Shown here: in pieces, positions 46,501-59,100 of the stretch | Position numbering within the stretch: position 1 is the first letter of the stretch | Layout: the number at the start of each line of letters is the position of its first letter | Source: Ptychodera flava | Taxonomy: Eukaryota; Hemichordata; Enteropneusta; Ptychoderidae | Reading direction: 5' to 3' | DNA length: 64,000 nucleotides | Assembly: GCF_041260155.1 (NCBI RefSeq) | Contig: NC_091941.1 | Coordinates: forward strand, 22,279,247-22,343,246 | Program-made: the position numbers and the translations under genes | The notes under the pieces: model-generated | What the model was told of the DNA's origin: nothing | The model's input: only the letters and a program-made list of their open reading frames with translations | Database searches by the model: none

Positions 46501-49500
46501 TAAAGCAATGTTGACTGTCAACCTTGCCAAATCTGAGTTTGGTTGGGCTAGGGTAACTTACCTCGGACATACTGTAGGACAGGGTGAGGTAAAACCTGTT
46601 GATGCCAAAATCAGTGCCATTTCAAGTTTTCCATACCAAACTGCAAACGACAACTGATGCGCTTTCTCGGTATGGCTGGTTACTACAGAAAATTCTGTCC
46701 AAATTTCTCCACAATTACTGAGCCTTTGACTAACTTACTTAAAAAGAAAGTAAAGTTTGTTTGGTCAGAGCAATGCCAACAGGCATTTGATACACTTAAA
46801 GCCATACTGCAAAGTGCCCCAGTGTTGTCTGCACCAGATTTCACTTTGCCATTCAAATTAGCTGTAGATGCTAGTGATACGGCTGCTGGTGCTGTTTTAT
46901 TGCAAGAGGATAGTCATGGTATAGATCATCCTGTTTGCTATTTTTCACGCAAATTTAACAAATCCCAGAGAAACTACTCTACAATTGAAAAAGAGTGTTT
47001 ATCTTTGATATTAGCTTTACAGCATTTTGAAGTTTATGTTACTTCTTCAAATCAGCCAATAGTGGTTTATATTGATCACAACCCTCTTGTTTTTCTGCAG
47101 AAATTCAAAGGCAAAAATCAGAGATTGCTAAGATGGAGTTTAATGTTACAGGAGTTTAATCTTGACATTAGACATATCAAAGGCAGAGACAATTTAATTG
47201 CAGACTGTCTCTCTCGTATTTAGCACTTATTGTTGTTCACACTTTTAAGATTACATTTGTAAAAGAAAGATTTTTCATTGAAAAATTTTCTTTTTTGAAG
47301 AGGGGGTGTGTTATGTAGGTCATTTCCCCCACACTCATCATGACCTGAGTTCAATTAGTCTAGAACATTCTCAAGGTCACTGCCCTTGATGACCTCACAA
47401 CCTTGAATTCAATTAGTCATGTTGGAATGTTCTGGAAAGTTGATTAGTTGTGTAAGGGAGATAATTTTAGAACAGTAATTAGCATGTCAATAAAAGTTCT
47501 AGATTGTTCTTATATGCCTTTATAAAAGGGACGTGCACAGCTTCCAGTCAGACTTTTGGGATCGTGTCTCTTGTGTGTTACTATAAACTCCAGCAGTAGT
47601 CATTCTCAAGACTTTTCAAGACCTTCACTGTCAACGCTGGATTTATACTGTGGACTTTGTGTAGCTTCAAGCCTGCAAACCAAAGGACTGTTCATTCATC
47701 CGACTGACTGTTACAACTCTGAGACTGGAGCTTTGCCGTCCCAGCTGAGATAAGTAGTCTGTACACTTTAAAGCTTGTATTCTATCCCTAACTTAGCAAT
47801 TAGTTTTATTTTCGTAATAAATTTTGTTTAAACGTTAACTGCTGAGTTCACCCTTTTGTTCGTTTTCTCTGCACGTAACAGTTGATACTCGTGTACAATC
47901 ATGATGTGTTCAATTCTGATGAAGATTCATAAGTCTTAGTTTTGCAGTCTTTTTTCCGTACGATAATCCTGACAATACGTGTTACTGTTAGACGAGGTGG
48001 CCATTTTATGATAAGTTTCAATACTGCACAGCTACATAGCGTCACTATCGTGTGATCGAGGTACAGCGTTGTTGAACGGGATACAGAAACTCTGCAGAGG
48101 GAGAAACGATCGTTGACATGAACAGTCAATGTACTTCAGCACGTAGTCCGCAGATAGCGGATCGAGAAAATAAACGTGTCCCAGTAAATAACGGAATATT
48201 TATGTACATTAACTCGATATTAATCAAATTTCCAGCTCATCGCAAAAAAATGTATTGCAAAGATTAACTGTCACTGACAAATACTGCACTGTATGGAAAA
48301 AACAGTCTGTAGAATAGTTCAACTTCAACTGGTAGGCATAGTATTACCCGAGACAAACACTTGTGTTGTCAATTTTGATTTCATTTCATAAACTTCATAC
48401 TTCATCGAGTATCGTGTATTTCAGCCTTTGTGAAGCCATTTATTGATATTTTCAATTTTTGTCTTGGCTTTGTTGTTGAACATGTTGAATCGTCTCCGTG
48501 GACATGTACGCAAAAGTGTGACGGGGTCGAAGTGACTTGGGTACCTGGGGCCGACCAAAACCAGTGTGAATTACTGGGGTCAAAGCGGACAGCGGCCGGG
48601 ATGACGTGTTCCCCAAGCGAGCTACCTTCAGAAGTCTGTTTCATCGCAACTTTTAAAAACCCGTCATTTATTTACTGATGTTATTCTCAGCATCACAAAC
48701 ATATACGCCTCTGCTATGTATCACAGCAAATAGTTATATTTGAGCGCCCGTAAATGGGATCCTCGTTTTTTGCGAACCCGGAAGTGTGTCTTGCTCAATG
48801 CATTTCCTACCCATAGCGAGGGAAACTGCCCGCGTTCCCATGCTCCCATGCACCCTTTTTCAATGCCAGTGCAACGCCATCTGTGCAAAATTTGTGGTGG
48901 TATGGTCCCGTTTGATGGAAAACCTCTCTTATTCTAACAATGACGTAGTTGACTTTGGACTTCGATTTCGTAAATGTGATGTCCATGCAGTGAGTTTGGG
49001 TTGGCGCGCTTATAATGTAGCTCTGCATGGCAGGGCTGTGTGTTACCGGCGTTACACGGCCTCCCACCACAGGTGGGAGGCCGTGTAACGCCGGTAACAC
49101 ACAGCCCTACCATGCAGAGCTAGCTTATAATGCAATCTTCGCCCGCCTGCGGTCCGATATCCCGCATTTATTAGCGATATTTATCTGTTTTGACTTGACC
49201 AAAGTTGGCAAAACTTGCTATGTACGTTAAAGATACTATGATACAAGATTATTGAAAGTCATTTGACATTTTTTTCAGCCAATTCCCAATATGCATATTT
49301 AATGAACCTTCCAAATTAGGGATATATACTGGCATTTACTTGATAAAATTTGGCGAAACATGCTGTGTACATTGATCATATACCAGGTTATAACAGTATT
49401 GAAAGTCATTTTGCATTTTCATGTCAGCTAATTCATAATTTGCATAAATAGCTAACAAGCTTTCACGGTTTGGCATATAGAGCTTGAAGGACTTGACCAA

Positions 49501-52500
49501 AGGTAATTACACATGCTATATTGTGATACAATGACAGTACTCAAAGAAATTAATTATTTTTATTTCAGCTAATTACATATTTGAATACTTAATGACCTTT
49601 AGAATTGATCTGTGGTGAAATTCATTGTGTTGATCATAACACTTTAAATGTAGCAAAGCATGTAGCAAAGGTTCAAACTTGCACATAAATGCAATATATA
49701 ATGAAACACGTGAGCATTTTCAGTTCATATCTGGTTGTATAATAGCGTGTAGAACAAAGATGTTATCTGTAGTACAATGGTTCTTTCTGAAGCCAGCCTG
49801 ACAATCTGAAATGATATTTACGTTATCAGACCACTTAGTTAATCTGTCATTCAGGATCGCAGTAAATATTTTTCCTAATGCGTTGAGAAGAGAAATACCC
49901 CTATAATTGTTCACATCTTTTCTGTCACCCTTTTTAAAGAGCGGGATAACAATAGCGATAGTCCATTCTGACGGGAAAATTCCAGACTCAAAAATACAAT
50001 TAAAAAGCTCAACAAGTAAAGGTAGAATAATGTCTGAGGCATACTTGTAGAACTCATTTGGAAGGCCATCTGGACCTGGGGCTTTACCTGATTTTAATTT
50101 TTTCAGACATTTTAACACCTCATTTTTACCTCGCGTGCGCATGCGCGCAGCGAGGTTATGGTTTAGGCGTTTCTGTGTGTGTGTGTGTCTGTCTGTCTGT
50201 CTGTTAGGGACGATTCAGAATTTACTTCCAGGGGGAGGGTGGAGGATTTTCTATTTTCTCGGTGATTTTTTTCCATGGCCCCCCCTAGTAAATTATAGAA
50301 AAAATCTATGGCCCCCCCTCATCTTTCCTGTTTTTTTTCCATGGCCCCCCCTAATATATACATGCATGCTTGTACGGTACATTATAGACATATCTAGTCT
50401 AACAAGTTGCAGGAACTGTAGGGCCTAGTGGACATTAATCGATGATATAACAAATCATTTCAGGGTTATGTGACTATAAAAAGAATGATTTGCAGGGACT
50501 GCAAGTGGCACACTTTGGAAAGGGTAGCAATAAACATATCTGGTTGTAAATTTCTGAAGAAAAGTTAATTACTAAATATGAATACTTTTTTCGTTATGTC
50601 TCACTGATACATATGATGCACACAAAGACAAGCAAAGATGTCAGTTAGAAATGGTGAACAGAAAATCAGAGGAGCAGATAATTGGCAAAGTGATATTTAT
50701 CTTGAAGTTTAATGGTACATCTCATTTGCAGATATCCAGATATTTCTGGAAAGTGAGATGTACATGTACATGCACACGTTCAGCATACATTTTCATTTGA
50801 TGATGCTGAATATTTGCAGACTCATGGTGAAAGTTTTAAACATTAGGAATTAAAATTGGTGAAAGCCAACTTGTTTTTAATTTTCTCTTTTTTTCTAATT
50901 TGGTTGTCATAAAACCAAGTTGCTGCCACTGAAAGCAACAATGCTGAGGAATATTTTAGAACATTTCTTGAACAAAACACCTTATCCAAAACATGAATTC
51001 ACATGTTATTCTGCTCATTCCATTAACAATCCAATGTTCATATTAAAATGCAGATAACCCTGTGTAAGTCAAAATTCACATTTTGTCAGCAGTATTTTTC
51101 AAAATTGACAGAGCATTCATATTTCAAATTTTTTTAACAAACTTAAATGCGCATGTTTTCAGATGACACGAAACAATACATGTTAATTTGTTTTTTTGCC
51201 TTTTCTGCCAGCCGCCACTGTGAAATCTTTGATTATACATATCAGAATGAATGGGACACAAAAGTATTAGCATCAATACACAATGTGTAAGCCTATCCAC
51301 ATTTCTCCTAGCCTCATACACACTGAGATCACTTCCTGGACTACAGCAAATTTCTTGTGTACACAATATTTCAACAATCCGACACCATAGCATTGGTGCA
51401 GTGCCACATGATCTTCTGGATGCACATACAGGATTATTGGAAAATCAACCCTTTTGTAAATTTTTCACCATATATTTTTGATAGTAATACATAATATTTT
51501 TATTTTCAACATTAAAACCTATTCGTTGAAAAGCACCTTGAAGATGAGACGGCCATAAATTTATTTTCAAAAAAGTTTATAGTAGATGTAAGCACTGTAA
51601 AAAGTTATGTAGAACATTTAAAAAATTTAGAAAGGGTAAAATTGATGAGAATGAAACATAGAAAAAAGGAGCAGAAAAGAAGAGTAGCAGTAGCAGTAGT
51701 TTACTCAAAGGATGAAGTGGGTGTATATTTGGGGTAAAAAACCTCAATTTTTGTATTTATGATAAAAATTAATTTAGGTCGAAAACTAGACAGTATTTTC
51801 TGAAATGTAATATTTCACTTGAAAGGATAGTATTAATGTAGAAAAAAACAACTATTTTACTTGGCATTATATTACCATGCCCTGCCCGTCGCATTTTGAT
51901 TGGTCGAACTGAACCATGTGACTGACCACAAATACACAGTAATGGTTTGTTTACATGCTTGTGAATATGAATAATAAGATTAACAACTCAAAGTATCGTA
52001 ACTTTACAGCTCAAACATAATCATAATCGATCACAATATAATGGAGCACTTGCAGGTCAAGCTGAGATACTTTTTTTCTGAAAACATCTCCGCATTTGCC
52101 AATTTTTTTGCAGCGCGTGTGACAGTGCGTCGCGTATTGCTCAGTTTCTGGGGCCCAGTTGTCGTTCGCTCCTGAAATTTTCGGAAATTTGACGTTTTCT
52201 TGGGTTCGCTGATAATATAATGGAAATAACAGACTCCGCTCTGACCATTAACGTTTATTTGTGGGCGCGGGCTCGAGGAAAGCCAAATAACGGGCTCGGC
52301 AAGCCTCCCCCGTTAATTTTTGGCTTTCCTCTCGCCCTTGCCCACAAATAAACGTTAATGGTCAGCGCGTCGCCCGTTATTTCTATATTATCCATCTTCA
52401 TTTTAAAATTGTAGGGGTTTAAAGACCGACACTCTAATAATTGATTAAAATCATGATCAGCAAAATTAAAATGCCTCTTATTCAAAATGCCTCTTATTAA

Positions 52501-55500
52501 AAATGTAAGAGCTTTATTGCCAAACAAAACCAATTGATAGTTGTTGTGTTATATAGCATTTAAAAAACATAATGTGAAATTTCAGAAAATTTGACCCAGC
52601 CGGAGTGGAGTTAAATTCGTTGGAAATTTTGAAATTGGGAGGCAAAGAAGCCAAGAAATCAGGTGATTTGCATACATTTGCATAAATTAACACTTCTTTA
52701 TCATGCAACTTTCAACTGCTTTACAAGCTACAAGGTAAACCCAACCTTAAAAAGACATTTGCTGTAATTTTTAGCATTTGTTCAATGTTCATCTCTGTGT
52801 ATCAGCATTTGTTTGTTATTCTATCACTACATAGAACACCCAATGCTGTATTTAGCAACATACCAGTGTGAACATAAATGACCATTGTTATTGTTGATAA
52901 ATGAATTCTAGTCTGGACTTGATCTGAGATCTCTTTTCAACAAAAACAACCCTGACTGTTCACTGTATGGTTTGTATTGACACGCTAAATACTGGACATT
53001 TCATAACGCTTCAGGGAGGAGAACAAGATACTGCAGTAGATGCATAAAACAAACCACTGTGAATATTACCGAATTTGGCAGCTAAAGGAGTTTCACTAAA
53101 CATGTTGAGTTTATCTGTCACCCAGGTAGCGTCTACGGTGCTCTTTTGTAGAGATCAGAAATTCTGGGCAAATATTGAATTGATGTTTTTTTTCCTTGGC
53201 CCCCCTAAAAGATTGTGGTATTTTTGTCTGGCCCCCCCTAAATTTTCTTGGGAAAAATGGGTGGCCCCCCCTGAAAATCCTCCACCCCCCCCCCACCCCC
53301 CCCCCCCCTGGAAGTAAATTCTGAATCGTCCCTTAGCACGATATCTCAAAAACGGCTTGGCAGATTCCGATCACATTTCGCACACAATTTGTTCTTCAAA
53401 TTTGCAAGAACTGATTAGTTTTTGGTGGTTGTGCTTTGCGAATTTATCAAGTTATGAGTAAAAGAAAATTTGTGGCCTGTATAAGTCTATCGGAGGCTAA
53501 ATAAGTATGTTTGAGGGCGCTATACTAAAACATTTTACACAAAGTGATTTCTGAATTCAGTCACTCGGCCGCGCTGATCGCTAATCTTGAGTTTTGACTG
53601 TTGATGTCGTCGTGTCGACGTTTGACTTTAAGAATCGTGTGGGTTACTCTGGACATAGCGAACTAAAAGCTAGATTATCGAAGGTTAGCGTCATAATATT
53701 TGATCAATGCATTTTCTCTGAGAATGAGATGTAGAGTGACACTTTTCAATCTTGTGTGTGTGTCAGCGAATTTATATTCCGGCATGGTTCCGCTGAGATC
53801 AGCATAATATTATGGCGACGTATTGACAGTCTGTGTCTTTTAAGTTGCTTTTCAAGATTGTATTAGCTACAGAACCAACAATGACAAATTTTTCATGAGA
53901 TTTCCATGTTGGCATTGATGTTAAATCAGGAGCAGTAGGCTAGCTCCTGCCATGCTCCTGCGTACAATAGGTCTGCGTTTCCCGGCGGTACGGTGGTAGG
54001 CCGACGGCTTGTACCACACTGTCCACAGGACAGCACGTGGTAGAGGCCGTGTGCACAACCTGTACGCAGAGCTTCGAATACACTAGACAGAGTTCGTGTT
54101 TCCGTAAATTAGGCATTGAACTTGACAATATAGGCAATAACCAGAATCATCGACCATCGCCTGACAAGTGCACCATAGTCAGCTGTACATGAGTTGCGTG
54201 GCGTGGTGAGCAGGTTCCCGGGTATTTATTTTTTGAAACGCGTACTTCAAGGTCACGAACTCATTTTGCTGCTACACGGCGCGGCACAGATGATTGTATC
54301 GTTTTTGGGCGCATTGAGATACTGTGAAGTAGGTCAACTCGTTCTACATGGCAATTATATGTGAAATATGCAGAATTTATACGCAAACGCGACCTCTGCC
54401 AGTTAAGAGCCTGCTCAGCCATTTGCACTTGCATCGACAGATATTGTTGGATCATAATTTTTCAAATGGTTTCTTTTCTTTTTTTTCATTGCGTAATACA
54501 GTGGGGATAATGTCAAATTTAGATAGATTGGATTAATTTCGGGAATAAAAACAATGTAATGTCATAAAAGCCAATACCCCAAGAAGTACTTTACAAAATG
54601 TGCACGCGAGGCAATTCAGTTCATATCTGGTTTAGAATGTTAACTGAGGCACTATCATCCAAACGAGATTTCTTGGACGAGTGAATGCAGGTAGAATATT
54701 TTTATTCTGGTTTCATTAGTGGTAACAAACACCCACAACAGATAAAATGCAGTTATTAGTTAGAAAAGCTCACCGTGTTATTGTTGAGTGGTTGTGCGGG
54801 ATCTCCGATGTGCACCGTGTCTCCGTCGGCTAGACTTTCCATGCCGATCTCTTCGCCGTAGTAAGTAACGGGTACTCCGGGCAGAGTGAATATGAGAGCG
54901 TTCAAAGCACGGACGTACTCCTTACCATATCTACTGGCTACGCGCTCATTCTTCATGTTCCCTAACTTTAGAAAACAAAACAAAGAAGAACAATTATTTT
55001 GTCGTTCTCTGATCAGGCCTATATTAGAAACTCTATGCTCTGTAATTTATAGGCCTTGGTATGCCTGTGATCATTACAAGTTCTCCGTTCAAGTTCTTTT
55101 ATAGTAATTTATTTTTAAACGGTCATGTATTTTAAAACTGCTGGACAAGGGGCACGTATTTCTATAATTGCTGGTTTATCATTGCCGGCTTGGCACACTT
55201 ACCACCCAGCTGTTGGACCTGACAGCTATGCCAGTGACATTATCCTTCGTGTGGAGCCACTCGTCGATCAATCCGTGCATGTTGGTGCCGCTGAGGTCGC
55301 CCTCCAGGTTGTCAAGGAACTGGTGGTTGTACAGAATGTCAGTGCCAGCCTCGCCGCGCGGGCCAAAGTAGCCCATCGTGGACTGCAGGTGACCGCGTGG
55401 TTCTACAAGCATGGTTCTAAAGACGAGAGGAAAAGAATCCTTCTTAAATTTAACGGGTGCAAAATCTTCAGAAACAAGTGTTGCAAAGTTTCTATAGGAT

Positions 55501-56087
55501 CTAGGTATATATGTCAATGTTCCTTGAATGAAATCTCAACTTTGAGCTTTTGTTGACCATTCGTGATTGGTCTCCCCTCGACTCCATATCTGCCTAAATT
55601 GTCGTTTGAATGTATGACAGTTGCAAAGAACTAAAATCAAGTACAGACCTTTACACAGAATCAGCATATCAGTCGGCAGTTACTTATCCAAAATTAACGT
55701 AATACATTTTCATCGGAGTCGTATCCAGTCTTACGTGTTGTCTATATATGATCTAAGAAGGGTTCGGGAGCTGTAGTGATATTTTTGAAGGGAATACTGG
55801 TCAAAAAGAATAATCGTTTACCTCGGTTTTTCTGGACCGCCAAACCCTTTGACCAACTTTGCCCATTCGTTCACTAAGCCGTAGTTTTCTGGTTGGTTTA
55901 CTGTCTTTGAATGCAGGAGTTTGTTGTACTGTTGACGTGCGGTGACAGAGAAGCAACAAAAAATTAAGAAAGTTATGTTCGGTTAAACATGAAACAATTG
56001 TAGATAGAGCTTTCGCATTCATTTGAAAAATAAGTATCTATCATTGCCACCACTACAATCATCATCATCACCATCATCATCACTACC

Positions 56088-56119
<32 letters not shown>

Positions 56120-59100
56120 AACAACAAAGTACAGTTCCCATGCAACGGGTGAATATATTTGGCGAAGTTGCCTTGCATTTGTTTTGACAGACGTTTTCTG
56201 CAAGTGTTAGGGTTGAAACCTGTGGTTGAGACTGATACTCGTACGGTGACATGTGACATTGCTCACTACCTGCCATTGGAATCATGAATTCTACATACAA
56301 CAGGAACACGCGGAAGTTCAAGTTCTCCTTCTTCAAGAGAACTGTGAGTTCATAATCATTACACTGGCTGGATAAAAGTGGAAAAAATCAAATTAATAAA
56401 AAATTTCACTCATACCTCATCGCTAGCTCCGTCATATGCTGGATCTGTCGGTTCGTCTTCCAAGTCATCGGCCTCGATAAGATATGAAGCATCCTTCACA
56501 ATAAACCCATCGGCACCGACCTTCAACCAGTACTCAAGAACTGCCTGAGAGAGAGAAATAAATACGATATTGTCGTCAATGTCGTTACTACCCATGCTGG
56601 TGTGCTGTCTCGACCATTCAGAACCTGGAGAATTGGACTATGGGAACATCGAGTGTGAGAAACATGAACGTCTTCCTATTCTGTAATGTCAAGCACGATG
56701 GGCCACATGTGCTGGAAATAAACATATAATATAATGTAATGCAGTGTAATGTAATGTAAATGTAAGAAAGACTCCAGTGGTACTTCTCAAAATTATCAAA
56801 AAATGAAAGAGGGCGTCATGGCCGAACTTAATACTTGCGCGGACAGTTCAGCTTAACTCTCTAATGAAAGGTATCAACTGAGCTGAACATCCCCCGGGAC
56901 GTTAAAAACCGAACAAATTTCACTTTTCTACCTTACCTTCATTTCTTCTTTGATAGTTTCATTTCTTAAGTTCAAGTCCGGTTGTTTACTCGTGTATGTG
57001 TGGTAATACCACTGGCCTCGTACGGGTTCGTAAGTCCAAGCTGAGTCACCGTAAGCATTCACCTGAAATTAAAACAAAACGCATAAAATTACACCCTCCT
57101 CTGCGACGGGAGAGCTAATATGTCTGGTCACTAAATTCTCTTCACTTTTTCATTATAAGCTTATTGAGTCAGACAAATCCCTCTGAACAAATCAGCGGAC
57201 TTTGCATGTGTAGCTTACTTTGAAAATCAAATAGTTTCACTTTTCACTACAAAGCCTGGACATTTGCCACTGACTACGCGAATGTAGAATAATGATTTGA
57301 GTACTGTTATACGTACCCAGTTGTTCGGCGGGTATCGGTCGCTGTCACCATCTGCCCAGATGTAGAAATCGCTGTAGTCATTGTTTTGACTCTTCCTACT
57401 TTCCACAAACCAAGGATGTTCGTCGCTTGAGTGGTTGGGGATGAATTCAAGCACTACTTTAACGCCTGGAAAACAGAGGAAAAGTAAACTGAGTACAGAT
57501 GGCGATGAACCGCCGATTGAAAGATTCGCCAACTCCTATAAACATCTTCCTCATTAACCTCAAGAGGGCGCTCTATGGGATCAAGTCCATCGCCCTCCTG
57601 ATGACTTTCAGTGTAACCCGATCAACCTAGGTCAGGAAACGCCTCCTTCATAAGACTTTCACATGTATTAATTGCATCGGCTATAGACGAATACAAACCT
57701 CCTATTCAACCATAGTCATTCATTCATAGACAACCGTACTCAACCATAGACATTCAACCTACCCTTTATTTCCGCTGCAGACAACAACTGTTTGAAGTCA
57801 TCGACAGTTCCAAGCTGCTCATCAATTACCTGGAAGTCCGTGATGGCAAAGAGTAAGTCTCGGTCGTCTGACCGGAAGATGTTACTCAGAAGGAGCGTCT
57901 TTGCCTGAATCGCTTCGAGATGTTCCAAACGGGACTCGATACCTGTAGGAGGGGGTGGGGTAAATATGACAGAAATATATAAAAATTTTTAGAAGTGATC
58001 AGTATTAAAATGAGATGTAAAGGACGGTTGTGTATGAGTATCAACATTTTAAATTCGCGAACTACGGTTCCATCACAAATTTTGGTAGAGGGGGCACGCA
58101 CAAACCATGGGGTAGGCTCCGTGCACAAACGAGGCAACATCTTCTACATCCATGGTCGAGATAAGCATAATACGCGCGTATGGATCAAAAGTAGTCTCAC
58201 CCTCTCCATGCATGTCTACAACTGTTGGTGCATAGTTGATGCGCATTTCTTTCGAAGTTAGAAGCAAATTTGATATGCAGAAACACGGGAAAAGTTTGCA
58301 TTCGCAGCGTAAGGCGAACTGCAAATGTCAAACATATATGGGAAATGTGGCGGGAAGTACCAGATCCTCTCCCGAATTGCTGCCCGTGCACGGTTACCTC
58401 CAGCTTAGCTGCTACACACAGCCAGTGATCGGCTTCGTCACCTCGTTCAGATTGCCACCGATATTTTTGTGCGTTATGAAGTCAAACAACATTCGTATTT
58501 TCAATTACAAGCGACCTAGCGGCCGATATAGCTCCGCTGTGTTTATGTAGAGAATAACTTTTTTTGACACATGTTGATGAAGAAGGTGGAAATTAAATCT
58601 TTGATAGCTCAATGCAGTGGCCAGAAAAAAGTGGCTAAAATAGCTGCAAAAATACACAATTGAAGATTTCATCATACTTTGAATATATCACATAGGATCA
58701 TCCCTAAGAACATGTCAACCAAAGCTATCTGATGAGTAGTTTTTTGAGAATAAAATTTTCTGACCAAAAATGGCAACAATTGCCCCCCCAAAATAAACAT
58801 TGCAGATTTCATCATAATTTCAAAAGATCAAATTTAGTTCATCTATAAAAACTTGTATACCAAATTTCAAAGCTGCTGGACCAGCATTTTTTGAGAAACA
58901 CATTTTTTTAACCAAAAATGGAAAATATTGACCCAAAAATTCAAAATTGCTGATTTCATCATACTTTCAATAAATATCATTAAGGTGATCTGTAGGAACC
59001 TGTATACCAAATTGCAAAGCTATCAGATGAGTAGTTTTGGAAATACACATTTTTTGACCAAAAGTGGCAAAAATTGCCCCAAAAATACAAAACTGCAGAT

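Larger units (their letters stand above)
41723..47880 (+). mobile_element. Full-length Gmr1-like Ty3/gypsy LTR retrotransposon
   Basis: 6158 bp. LTRs of 573 and 572 bp differ by one base in a T run. Both begin TGTTA and end TAACA. The 4 bp target duplication GTTG is at 41719-41722 and 47881-47884. A tRNA-Pro-type primer site follows the 5' LTR and a purine tract (GAAGAGGGGG) precedes the 3' LTR. Domain order is gag, protease, integrase, reverse transcriptase, RNase H. Integrase before RT is the Ty1/copia arrangement, but the RT, RNase H and GPY-type integrase tail are gypsy-like; this combination defines the Gmr1 group known from deuterostomes. The reading frame is broken at eight places as sequenced, near 42645, 42805, 42880, 44090, 44668, 45002, 46461 and 46637, each compatible with loss of one base in a short run. 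There is no env gene. Confidence 0.95.
50129..53521 (+). repeat. Interspersed repeat, copy 2, split by a 3.1 kb insertion
   Basis: The same 27 bp head as copy 1, then a GT/CT-rich run to 50206. The repeat resumes at 53333 (GCACGATATCTCAAAAACGGC) and ends at GTTTGAGGGCGCT. With the insertion and one TTA left out, the length equals copy 1 to within a few bases. Confidence 0.75.
39966..54773 (-). other. SLC3 intron 8 (14.8 kb), repeat landing pad
   Basis: The intron is bounded by the donor GGTGAGC at 54773 and the acceptor TTCGCAG at 39966. It holds, in order along the plus strand, repeat copy 1 (40454), hairpins (41210, 41549), the LTR retrotransposon (41723-47880), a foldback (49018), a LINE fragment (49710) and a nested TIR element (50207). 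The remaining stretches hold nothing I recognise. Confidence 0.85.

Noticed and set aside
47224-47308. Possible env gene after RNase H
   Set aside because: Only 85 bp separate the pol stop from the 3' LTR; there is no room for one.
50129-54612. CCTCGCGTGC at 50129 and GCACGCGAGG at 54603-54612 as ends of one large element
   Set aside because: Only about 10 bp match, no target duplication, and copy 1 at 40454 ends after about 265 bp without such an end.
55973-56336. Frames with poly-Leu or poly-Val in SLC3 intron 5
   Set aside because: Produced by the CAA microsatellite; no splice-consistent exon.
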